A DNA stretch of 64,000 bases from Blumeriella jaapii (taxonomy: Eukaryota > Ascomycota > Leotiomycetes > Helotiales > Drepanopezizaceae): positions 1,488,001 through 1,552,000 of the forward strand of contig VWND01000001.1 in the NCBI GenBank assembly GCA_009599575.1, written 5' to 3'. The first letter of the stretch is position 1; the number at the start of each line of letters is the position of its first letter. The notes under the pieces are model-generated. The model made no database searches and had not been told where the DNA came from. It worked only from the letters and a program-made list of their open reading frames with translations. A program made the translations under genes and the position numbers. Of this stretch, positions 31,914 to 42,824 are shown in pieces.

Positions 31914-34632
31914 TTACACAACGATGGACCCGGGAATGATCTCCAAGCCATCTTCCTTCTCGTTTATTTTTACAGTCGCAGTGTCCCCCGTCTTCAGCTC
32001 TCCTCTGATGATCTTATCCGCCAAGCCATTACCAATCTGAGTGCTGATCAACCTATTCAGAGGTCTGGCTCCAAACTTAGGGTCGTAGCCTCTCTCTGCA
32101 AGCCAGGTTCGTACGTTGACATCGACATCGAGGATAATGCGACGATCGTCGAGACGCGCTTGTAGTTCCTTGAGGCGAATATCAACGATATCGCGGAGGG
32201 CGGAAGTAGAAAGACGCTTGAAGATGATGAACTCATCGATCCGGTTTAAGAACTCGGGTGCGTAGTTGCTGTTCACGACATCCATCACTGCGTGGCGTAT
32301 CTTTGGCGAAATGTCTCCATTAGGCTCCTCGGTGTATGGATGGATGAGGTCGTTCCCAACAAGAATGTTGGCGCCTAGGTTTGACGTGAAAACGATGAGG
32401 GTGTTTCGAAAATCAATTTTGTGTCCTTGAGCGTCGGTTAGGAAACCTTCATCGAGGACTTGGAGGAGGAGGGCAGAGATGTCTCTATGGGCTTTCTCGA
32501 ACTCATCGAAGAGAAGGACGGCGTATGGTTTGCGTCGAACGGCCTCTGTTAGTTGACCCGCGTCGTCGTAGCCAACATAACCTGCTGGACTTTGGAATGT
32601 CAGCAGATACCAGATGTTAGGGATGTATCTATACTACGTACCTGCCAATCAGGCGAGAGATCGTATGCTTCTCCTGAAACTCGCTCATGTCGAATCTGAC
32701 AACAGCTGACTCCGTAGAAAACAGGAAATTGGCCAGCTTCTTACAAAGCTCGGTTTTACCAACGCCTGTAGGACCGAGGAAGAAAAAGGATGCTAAGGGT
32801 CTGTTCTCTCCGTTGAGACCTGCGCGCTGCATTCTCACAGCGTTGGCAACAGCTTTCAAGGCCTCGTCCTGACCACGGACCGACTCTCTAAGAGAGTCTT
32901 CCATCCGAATGAGCTTCTCGGCATGCCCGGAAGTCAGCTTGTCGACTGGTATTCCGGTAACTCTGCTCACGACTGCTGCAATGTCGTCTGCTGTAACAGA
33001 TTCGTGAATCAAACTACCAGTCGTAGAAGACTCGCCGTCCTTGGGAAGTTTCGCCTCTAGATTTGGGATTACTGAGAAGCGAAGCTCCCCAGCACGCCCA
33101 AAGTTGTTCTCCCGCTGAGCCTGATCGAGTTCCACGCGAGCCTTCTCTAAATCCTCCTTGACCTTCTTGACTTCCTCGATATCGCTCCTCTCCTTCTCCC
33201 ATTTTTCAGTCAGTTTAGCTGCCTCTTCTTGGAATTCTTTGAGATTTCCCTCAAGCTTCTCCCGGCGTTCTCGAGATGCTACATCGGTTTCCTTTCGTAA
33301 GCTCTCAAGCTCAATTTGAAGGGTCATGATTCTCTGGTCTAATCGCATGATGTCTTCTGGTTTGCTTTCTTGTTGAAGTCGGAGAGCACTGGCGGCTTCA
33401 TCCATGAGATCAATGGCTTTGTCGGGAAGGAATCGGTCCGTGATGTACCGATTGCTATACGTCGCGGCTGCTACAAGCGCTCCATCCGTGATTCGAACAC
33501 CCTAAATTGGGCGAGTTAGCAACTGTACGTGAGAAAATTGGAGTACCAAGACAAGTAGCTACAGATAAAGGCCAGGGATCGTTACTTACATGATGAACTT
33601 CGTATTTTGACTTAATTCCTCGCAGAATACTAATGGTATCGTTGATGTTTGGTTCGTCAACCTGTATAGGCTGGAAACGTCTTGCTAATGCTACGTCTAA
33701 GGAGTGTCAGCAGACTGACATGAAATCGAAATTGATGACACAGAAACGGAAAAGTACATTGACAAGTGACATGGAAATTGACGGCAAGAGCATTGAGATG
33801 CACCAATGCTCACTAGACACTCGTCAAAAAAAAAAGCAATATTGCACAGCCCAGAGCTCAGACCATAATCCATTAACGTTCATCACGAATAAAATGGTGT
33901 CAGCTTACCCTTCTCAATCATCCGATATTCGTTGAGAGTCGTAGCTCCGCAACATTGGAGTTCTCCCCTAGACAGGGCAGGTTTCAGCAGATTGCTGGCA
34001 TCAATACTTCCTTCGGACTTCCCAAGGCCAAGCAATGTGTGAAGCTCGTCGACGAACAGGATAACGCCGCCATGGGCTTCCTGAACTTCGCTCAACACTT
34101 TCTTGAGTCGCTCCTCAAAGTCGCCGCGAAACTTTGCGCCAGCAATCAGCTGTCCAAGGTCGAGTGAAATAACCCTCTTGTTCTTGACAGACTCGGGCAC
34201 ATCTCCTCGGACGATTCGTTGCGCCAAGCCCTCGAGAATAGCTGTTTTGCCTGTACCGGCAGATCCTATCAGAACCGGATTGTTCTTCGTTCTTCTCGAT
34301 AGGACTTGGATGGTTCGGTGGATTTCAGCATCTCGTCCGATTACTGGATCGAGCTTCCCAAGCTTTGCCCGCGCAGTTAGATCAACTCCATATTGCTCTA
34401 ACGCGGAGGTTTCCTCCCCGCCACCCATGTCCATTCGATGGGTTCCGCCAGGCGGGTGTGGACGACCTCCAGCATAGTTCCGTACTGCGGTGATTGGAAA
34501 GAGGGGGTTGGCACAAAGGTGTGTTCTTTGAAAAGATGTTGCTGCGAGTGGAACTCTATGAACCGTTTTGCTTGCAGAAGCAACTCGAGCTGTAATGCGC
34601 CGCATAGGATTCCGAAGCTGTGCAGATAACAT
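31914..34632 (-). CDS. HSP78: Mitochondrial ClpB/Hsp100 disaggregase HSP78
   Basis: An AAA+ unfoldase of the mitochondrial matrix that works with mtHsp70. Four exons, 33909-34632, 33590-33696, 32642-33501 and 31914-32589, are in phase and give 788 residues. A basic N-terminus serves as presequence and leads straight into AAA1, with no long Clp N-domain, as expected for Hsp78. AAA1 has Walker [14 protein letters not shown] and Walker [15 protein letters not shown] charged coiled-coil middle domain lies around residues 310-430. AAA2 has [13 protein letters not shown] and [10 protein letters not shown]. The end, [17 protein letters not shown] to GARPLNRLI, is the ClpB C-domain. It is divergent from EF-1B across 309 bp. 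Confidence 0.94.
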
Positions 34633-34941
34633 TGTGGAATTTGGTTATGGTGATTGCAAAAGGAATCGAAACGAGAAGAAGGAAATCAAGACCATTTTAA
34701 ATACTTCACGCGGTATCATCGTCAATGGACCCAGGATCCATAGAGAAAGCTCTAGCGCACTCTGGAAGACAAGACGCGGGAACGCTAACCTTCTTCATGC
34801 TAGCTTATCCCGCGAGCCAGCAAGCAACCTCGAAATCCAAAATTTCAATTCCCCCCTCCCCCTCCTCCACCCCACTACGATAGAAAATCACTTCTCCTAC
34901 CTCCACCTGCACCATCCCACCCAGTAATCCGAACCGCCACA

Positions 34942-36063
34942 ATGGGATTCCTCGACTTCCTCACCGATGCTGGTCTTGCCAGTGAGTGTCTCCGTCCCTC
35001 GCCGCAGCACCACGACGAGACAGTCAAAATGGTCGCGAGGCAAAGCAATACTGACGTGACTCAGCGCTCAACAGCTGGTTGACGACCCGTTCATACATCG
35101 TTGGGTATGTTTCTCACATTTCTGCTGAGTCTTTGTCTTCTCAAGCCGAAGAATACTATCCTGTCAAGCCTGGAGACAGCTTTCCCCACCTTGATGGCAA
35201 CTATTATGATGAACAGCATTGGTCCGTGTTACTGAGCGGCCTCAAGAACCGTATCATGGAGAGACACCAAGCATGCAAATGCACCTCTGACTTTCTCACT
35301 TGACTCTTTATCTAACTGCTTGAAAGCTGCGAACAGCTGGCTGACCACCGATAGATACTCTCCTTCCCAAGCCGACGTTGTCTCGTTCAAGGCCTTACCT
35401 TCCGCACCAGACTCTGCGAAGTACCCACACGCCGCCAGATGGTACAAGCACATCGCTACCTACTCCGACGAGTTTGCCACTCTCCAGGGCGACGCTTCCA
35501 AGGCATACACCACCTACGGTCCTGACGTTGCGGAGGTTACCTTGAACCCAGCAAAGGCGCCGGCTGCTGAGGAGGACGACGAAGTCGACTTGTTCGGTAG
35601 CGATGACGAGGAGGAAGACGCCGAGGCCGAGAGAATCAGAAATGAGCGTCTGGCCGAGTACAAGAAGAAGAAGGAAGGAAAGACCAAGCCAGCTGCTAAG
35701 TCGGTTGTCACTATGGATGTTAAGCCCTGGGGTATGTCACACTGCACCAGTATCAGAATACACTTGCTGATTGCTCATGGCCAGATGATGAGACCGACAT
35801 GAAGGCTCTTGAAGCATCTGTTCGTTCCATTGAGAAAGATGGTCTCGTCTGGGGTGCTTCTAAGCTGGTTCCTGTTGGTTTCGGAATTAAGAAGCTTCAG
35901 ATCAACTTGGTTATCGAGGACGACAAGGTTGGTCTCGATGACTTGCAAGAGGAGATTGCCGATTCCTTCGACGAATATGTTCAATCTTCCGATATCGTAA
36001 GTTTTTCCTGTTCTCGCGCTGGATGAAACTCACATTAGATAGGCTGCGATGCAAAAGTTGTGA
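34942..36063 (+). CDS. EFB1: Translation elongation factor 1-beta (eEF1B alpha), with a duplicated exon
   Basis: The guanine nucleotide exchange factor for eEF1A. Exons 34942-34981, 35065-35104, 35355-35731, 35785-35996 and 36043-36063 are in phase and give 229 residues. The start [32 protein letters not shown] is a GST-C-like domain. The acidic segment [17 protein letters not shown] follows. The catalytic C-terminal domain has [33 protein letters not shown] and the end SSDIAAMQKL. Within the 250-nt second intron an alternative acceptor at 35326 would instead give [15 protein letters not shown], a near copy of exon 2 read directly into exon 3. Using both copies gives a stop. Confidence 0.95.
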
Positions 36064-36449
36064 AGTGTTGTTGGAACTTTAGAGTACGTTGCAATAGGCA
36101 GAAATGGGCATCATAATTCTTGATATTGGTGCTGGCTGTCGTGGTTCATGCTGTAACGAGACACGATTAGCATAAGTAAATCGCGTAACGATCATGATTG
36201 GCAAGGAGCAGCAAAGTGAATGAAATAGAAAACGTTCCTCTTCTTGATCGTAGCTTCGTCGTGCTCGAAAATTTTGATATTGGCTCATACAGTTGCTGAC
36301 ACTTCAAAGTTTGGCCCCCCATTAAAAAGCTAGCGTGCGGCTCTTGGACCCCTTGTACTCCGTAGTACGATCACGATTACACTCCCCCCATCTTAAAGCT
36401 CTCTGTTTATTCCAAGGACCCCTCACCATCTTACTACAACTGCGTCAAG
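36064..36449. other. Intergenic, EF-1B 3' flank and EMC5 promoter
   Basis: No additional gene or RNA was recognised. Confidence 0.5.
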
Positions 36450-36958
36450 ATGACTTGGTTATCGAAATCCATAACTGGGCTCGGCTTCCTGTTCCTGGCT
36501 CATGCGTATGTAGACTCTGCCATTTCGCACTCACCAAAGCCAGCCTGACAATTACGAACAGCTGCTACTCTGCCCATGAACATTCTGCTCTCCATTCCGC
36601 AAGCACGGCAGTCTTATCCTCAATCTCAAACCCCGGAACATCTGCATCTACTGCGTCCTCACTTCCACTCGACATTTCAATCGAAACGTATGTGGCCATC
36701 TTCACGATTTGCTTGGGCCTTGTGCTAGGCACCCCGGAACTACGGCCGATACAATGGCGCGTCTGGGCTGGAAAGATTGAGCGCGAGGGCGAGGCAGGAT
36801 TCTCCAACGGAGATGGAGAGGTGGATAAGGATTATATTGGCAATCCGTTCAAGCTTCTGGAGAGCCGGCCGGGATTCGTAGACATTCGGAAGCAAAGGAA
36901 GGACTTTGCGGCATGGGTACGTGATGGAGGGAGCATTTCAGGGGCACCAAAGAGCTAG
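36450..36958 (+). CDS. EMC5: ER membrane protein complex subunit 5 (EMC5/MMGT)
   Basis: A subunit of the ER insertase for tail-anchored and multi-pass proteins. Exon 1 (36450-36505) gives MTWLSKSITGLGFLFLAHA, a first membrane segment. The intron is 36506-36561. Exon 2 (36562-36958) continues CYSAHEHSALHS, then a second hydrophobic helix YVAIFTICLGLVLG, and a C-terminal tail with SRPGFVDIRKQRKDFAAW. The AYSAHEH-like motif and the two-helix layout match fungal EMC5. The total is 150 residues. Transport of Mg2+ is an older name-based suggestion for the family. Confidence 0.85.
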
Positions 36959-37297
36959 ATGGTATCTGTGAATTATACCTGGGCTTCGTTGTGCTGCCTG
37001 ATCTAGGATGGTAAAGGTGGTGTTGAAGATGCTTCCACTTTCTTGCGCCAGCGGGCAAGCAGGATTGTAAGAAGAGCAGCAGTCTTAAAACCACGTCAGA
37101 GGGCGATACGTTAACGTGACTGTATCGGAGTATGTATAGTGCATTCTTTCTAAATCCTTGAAATTACGAGTGCTGTGGTCGGTTAATGCTCTCTTTTTCT
37201 GTCATCTTCGCTTGCTCTTTTCCAGCTATCTCACATTCTCTTCATCAACGTCTATCGTTTTGATTGGCCCCTACCTTACATTACAAACTGGTACAAG

Positions 37298-40200
37298 ATG
37301 GCCTACAAGCGTCGTCGGACAAGCGGTGGAACAGCATCTCAGCGTTCTTCATCGTCACGTTCACGTCCTCGCCCTCCGTCGCTCTCCAGGCTGAGCTCGG
37401 TCCCAAGAAGCATTCTACAATCATCCCCAGCGCTCCCAACCCTCCCGCGCGAGAGGAGGGTTTCCTTGAGAGGCTCAGGATCGCATTCCTCTATTTTCTC
37501 CTCGCGACGAGATCAAGATGTTGTACGCGCTGAGTTGTACGAAACGGAAGAGGAAACCCAGGCTCGCGAGGACTCTGACGCAGTCAACGAAATCATCATG
37601 GCCGTTGATTTCAAAGATCGTGGCACCGTTGGCTGCGCTTACTATGCAGCTCGAGATGAAAAGCTCTGTCTTATGGAAGACATTAAGGTGGCTGGCCTTG
37701 ATATCATCGATACATTGAAGGTACATATACAGCCTACAACAGTCCTAATATCCACACGAGCAGACGAGAGACTCGAGGAGCACTTGAGCAAGGATGCACG
37801 TGGCATTGAGCGAGGAGATGAAGCAAGTAGGTTTCAAGCTCCTGCCTGTTGCTCTCTTCTGATTCCCATGCTTTAGACGATATATTTGGCGCCTACGTGC
37901 TCGATGCCCGCCCTTGCCCAGAATTCTCCTCGGAGGGAGCCAAGACTAAGCTCCTGAGTCTAGAGCTTGTCGCCGACCACGGGCCTAGTATTGCATTTAC
38001 AACGCCTGGAGATTCGACGATCGGTGATGGGTCTCTCGGCCGCCAAGGACGACTGATGAGACTTGCGGGCTGGATCGATCTAGATAGTGAGAACACGGTA
38101 TGCTCTACACCTACCATGTTTGTTCTCTCGAGCTAAGAAGGCAGCTTGGATGCGCAGGTGCTGTTCTGCACTATCTAGGCAGACGCAAGAACGTTGAATT
38201 TCTGCCGAATGACGGTGCTGCCCTCGTTGCTTTCCGGATCCGTACGATTGAGATGTTTAACCTCTCTGACACGATGTTTGTCAACTCTGATACGCTAGCT
38301 TCACTCCAGATCATACAGTCTGAAAGCCATCCAAACTCCCACATGCAAGGACCAAACAAATCGACCTCTGGAGCCAAAGAAAGCCTTTCCGTGTACGGCT
38401 TGTTCTCACGCCTAGCCCGCACCCCCCAAGGAAAGCAGAAGCTTCGACAAATCTTCTTACGACCTAGTCTGGATTTGCTTGTCATTGGCGAGAGGTTGCA
38501 GACCATCGGAGTCTTACTCCTACCTGAGAACATACCTGCCGTAGAAAAGCTTTCTGGAAGCTTGAAGGCGATCAAGGACATTCGATCGGTCATGGTTCAT
38601 CTGCAGAAGGGTATCAGCAATACAACAGGCAATGGGTCTATCACTAGAGGCGCGTGGGCTAATATCCAAAACTTTACCTTCCACGTCCTGAGAATACTTG
38701 AAGCTATTCTAGAGGTGGATGGCCATGAGACTTTGGCTATTGCAACCAGAATGCTTTCTGGGATACAAGGAGCTCGCATGCATGAGATTGGTACCATGGT
38801 TACAGACGTAGTCGATTTCCAGCTATCGGCAGAACAGCATCGGACGGTTGTCTTGCAAGGCTTTGATGCAGAGCTGGATAACATCAAGAGAACTTACGAT
38901 GGCATGGATACCCTTCTTACGCGAACTGCAACGCAACTGTCCATTGAAATACCTGAATGGGCCTCCCAATATGTCTCGAACTGCATCTTCTTCCCACAAC
39001 TGGGGTTTCTGACCGTTGTTCCTCTCGACCCAGAGACGGGCAAGGGGAAGTACGAAGGCGAAGGGGTTGAGAATGATATGTGGGAGAAGATGTTCATCAG
39101 CAACGATATGGGCTATTATAAGAACAGGCGTATGAAGGAGATGGATGATTACTTCGGTGATGTGTTCGGAATCATCTGTGGTAGGTGTGCAAGTCCACAA
39201 AGCAATCCCAACTAACATGGCTTGCAGACAAGGAGATTGAGATCCTACATGCATTGGCCGTTAGAGTCCTTGAGCATGAGAAACTTCTGATCGCTGCCTC
39301 CGACCTTTGTGGGGAACTCGACAGCCTTGTAGCCCTTGCAACAGGAGCGCGCAGATATGGGTACAATCCTCCTCACATGACGACGACCAATGTCATTCAT
39401 ATTGAGGGGGGCCGTCACCCGCTCCAGGAACTTACTGTTCCAGCATACATTGCGAATGACTGCTGCATTACAGGCGGCTCGGGAGATGTGGACATAGTCG
39501 AAGAGAGCCACTCTCCCTCACAATCGTCAAAAGCCAACCAGCAAAGCAAAAACGAATCGGGGATGCTCATCATGACTGGCCCAAACTACTCTGGAAAAAG
39601 TGTTTATCTGAAGCAGAATGCTTTGATAGTCTACATGGCACACATCGGCAGTTACGTCCCTGCTCAGACGGCAACTATTGGATTGACTGACAAGATCTTG
39701 ACCAGAATTGCGACTCGGGAGAGCGTTTCTAGAAATCAGAGTGCTTTCATGATTGATGTCCAGCAGATCGCTCTGGCTCTGACCCTTGCCACTAACAGAA
39801 CACTTCTTGTGATTGACGAGTTCGGAAAGGGTACAAATGCTTTAGACGGTGCCGGCCTTTGTTGCGGAGTTTTCGACTACCTTCTCAATCTTGGGGCGGA
39901 TCGACCTAAGGTTCTTGGAGCAACCCATTTCCACGAGATATTCGAGAACGGCTTCTTACAAGAGCGACCTGAGCTGTCTTTCGGTCACATGGAAGTCCGT
40001 GTCGATACAGATGCTGAAATTGTAGAAGAGCAGATCACGTACCTCTATAGATTCATGCCCGGCCGAAGCAATTCCAGTTTTGGGACGTCTTGTGCTGCAA
40101 TGAATGGAATCGACCCAGCAATCGTGGAACGAGCCGACGAGCTGATCCTTCTGGCAGCTCGTGGTGAAGATTTAGTTGCAGCTTGCTCGAAGGTCTCGTC

Positions 40201-40366
40201 AGAAGAGGCACAAGATCTAGAGGACGCTGAACAGATCGGAAGACAATTTCTTGAGGTTGATTTGCCACGCCCAGGAGACAGACATCGGACGGAAATCGAT
40301 ATCCGAAGTCTTTTGCAAGAGATTATATCTGTGGGTTCGACGGGAGGGAGGAAATCTGCTGCGTAA
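37298..40366 (+). CDS. MSH5: Meiotic MutS homologue MSH5
   Basis: With MSH4 it forms the MutS-gamma clamp that stabilises crossover intermediates in meiosis. It has no mismatch-repair role. Exons 37298-37826, 37877-38097, 38145-39180 and 39228-40366 are in phase (974 residues). A Ser/Arg-rich disordered start precedes the connector ([18 protein letters not shown]), the lever/clamp region ([20 protein letters not shown]) and the ATPase. Walker A is [12 protein letters not shown], Walker B is [11 protein letters not shown], and THFHEIF follows. There is no N-terminal mismatch-recognition domain, as expected for MSH5. Its presence suggests a sexual cycle or recent ancestry with one. Confidence 0.93.
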
Positions 40367-41298
40367 TTGCTACTGGTATCATTGCGACTTTGCCCATCTG
40401 TTTACTATCGTCGAGTCTGATAGGCATATTGAATGGCTATTTCTTGCACGTTGTTTTAGTCACGCTTGACCGCTCGGGCGACCGGCTTGTTCTTCGTAGT
40501 CGTCTTTGCCGGCATGAAGCTTTTCGTCCTATGTACTGTACCTAGATACCTCTAGCATCGCATGATCCATTCGGGCTTCGACAATACAATTGATGGACTT
40601 AGACTCACTACCATGCTTTGCCTAAATCTGTTTGTCGTGAAGTGCATCTCTTACTTGCTCGAATGCATCGGTACGTCGATTATTGGGATATTTATTTGGG
40701 ACACCGCAGGGAAGTCGTGTGTCGAGCAACTGTAAAGTCGAGCAAATGCCCAGGACGACACCCGCACATCATAACTGGGGCCTTACATCTATCCAAATCA
40801 ACATTAACGCGTGAGCCAACTCTATGTGACCATCAAAGCCATTGTTCCAGGCCCTCAGTCTGTCGCTGTACTTGGACCCAAGGTCTCCTGGAATTCAATC
40901 GTTCCTGACTACCTTCTCAATTGACGCAGTTACACTTAGGTAGTTTAATTTCAAAATATCCACGTAACACGCGTGGTGTTAAAGGATGGATGGTAGATTC
41001 TCAAACCCGTGGGCTTGGTTCTGAGAATTTGGTTGTTGTGGTTGTGTGGTGGGATTTGGCTGAAGCTCGGAGAAACGACGCCGGAGACGGCTGAAGGGTT
41101 CTGGGGTGCCTATGTTGGAGCAAGACTCTTGTCCGAGTATCTTGGTTTCTTCCTTTGCGTGACGTAAGGTGATAGGTTTATAATGCGTAAGTATAGGTAC
41201 CCAAGACGCGATGCACTCAAGTTGAAGGCTTCCAGTTTTTTTGTTTTAAGTTATAATGTCAGTTATCACGCTGACTAACATATCATTACCACATGTTA
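40367..41298. other. Intergenic between MSH5 and tRNA-Arg
   Basis: No gene is supported. Single TGTACTGTACCTAG-type motifs occur near 40530. Confidence 0.5.
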
Positions 41299-41401
41299 GG
41301 CCTGCTGGCCCAATGGCAAGGCGCTTGACTACGATTCATGGTGTGAAGAACCATGTGATACCGAAATCAAGAGATTGCAGGTTCGATCCCTGCGTAGGTC
41401 A
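41299..41401 (+). tRNA. tRNA-Arg(ACG) with a 31-nt intron
   Basis: The acceptor stem GGCCTGC pairs with GTAGGTC (two or more G-U pairs). D stem GCC/GGC, anticodon stem CTTGA/TCAAG and T stem GCAGG/CCTGC with loop TTCGATC are all present. The anticodon loop CTACGAA holds ACG at 41331-41333. The intron (41335-41365) lies one base after the anticodon, the canonical place. The discriminator is A. A run of T shortly downstream (41410-41420) fits a Pol III terminator. Confidence 0.9.
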
Positions 41402-42824
41402 TCATGAGAGAATTTTTTTTGCCTTTTCATGGCATTTTTTGGGGGCTCGTTGAAAGTTGGCTGTAGCCAGGGGCTTCTTCCTATCTGTTTCCCCCCCCCC
41501 CCGCTATTCTAAGACGAGATTGTATTGAAGACTCAAAGAGCCTCTGCTGCTTTTATTTTCTCGCTCTTTGGTCCAGACAGTCACTACTTCCATTATGGTT
41601 TATAGTCATTTTCTTCACCCAACGAAAGGGTTCAAAATTCTGCGACGCAACCGGAAGTTGTCATTCTCGCAATTTTATGTCGAATAACGACGCAGAGTAT
41701 TTCAGTAAGAATTTTTGCTTAGAAACTCATGGTCCAATCTTTTTTTTTACGCGTAATCGACCATCAAATCCTCCCTCCACCCGGTAGGTTGGGTTCGTGT
41801 TCTGTACCTATGTATTTACGAAGTTACGTCCCTGGGTGGGCAGGGGCCCTTACCCGAGCCAGAAGTGTTTTCAACCGGGTACATATTGCTCCAATCTATG
41901 GAACTGCATTACAAGAATGAGGTTCAGCTCACTTCTAAACAATCTTCGGCTACAAAAAGGATTCTCGGTTTTGATGACAAATCCTCTGAGATAAGGGTAT
42001 CTTTCTGCCTTCTGAGTGAGGTACTGTATTGTTCATTCGACTCCCGTGCGAATCCCCAGCAACCGTTAGCCTTCGTAGGTACAGGTCAAAACAAAAAATC
42101 GAAGGAAACACGTAAAAAAAAAAGAGAGCCAGGCACTCTATAATCCCCGGCCCTTGTACTGTACATATGTGTAGTCTGACAAGGAGCACGGCCCTGGTGG
42201 CCCGAATGCACTGTGACTTGGCTTAAATCCGAGCACCTGGAGAGTACGGACAAGCAACCTTTTCCATGGGCTTTTAGATACATGATCGACATTTAAGGTA
42301 GGCTGATAAGCATGCTCGAATCTGCACGAACCCCTTAGCCAGAGTGTTCTTTGGTAATCAAGCCGTCTTGCGTCTTCGTCATCAGATGTCAGTCTGATTG
42401 GACATCGGACTTTGCGTCATGATGAGTCTTTTTGTCTTCCTTTGGTTAGTTGTATACGTTTGAATTTCAAAGCAGCAGCTTACCGATCCGATGAGATGCC
42501 ACGCGCCGTTACCTTAGAGATGGAATCGAATCTCTTTGTCGATCACATACAAATACACGGTTTGGAAGCAAACATGTGCTTGACATCTCTCTTTCACGCG
42601 AACCCGCTTTCCCTTCTCTCCGTCTCGGACTTTAGGGTGTCTGTCTGTCTACCTAGCTAAGGTACTTACGGCAAGGTACAGACGGTACTTACAGTACTCT
42701 GATGTTGGCTATTTAGTAGCCTACCTTCCTCCCGAGGGCGGTTTTTTAAACCTTTAACCCGCCTTCTATCTCGCGTTGACAGACTTCTGCAATCCCGCCG
42801 GCTGTGGCGCGTCTCCCACTCAAG
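41402..42824. other. Intergenic, upstream of the ABC transporter gene
   Basis: It holds a C run (41491-41502) and scattered GTACTGTA/GGTACTTACAGTACT motifs (for example 42155-42165 and 42660-42700). No gene is supported. It presumably includes the transporter promoter. Confidence 0.5.
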
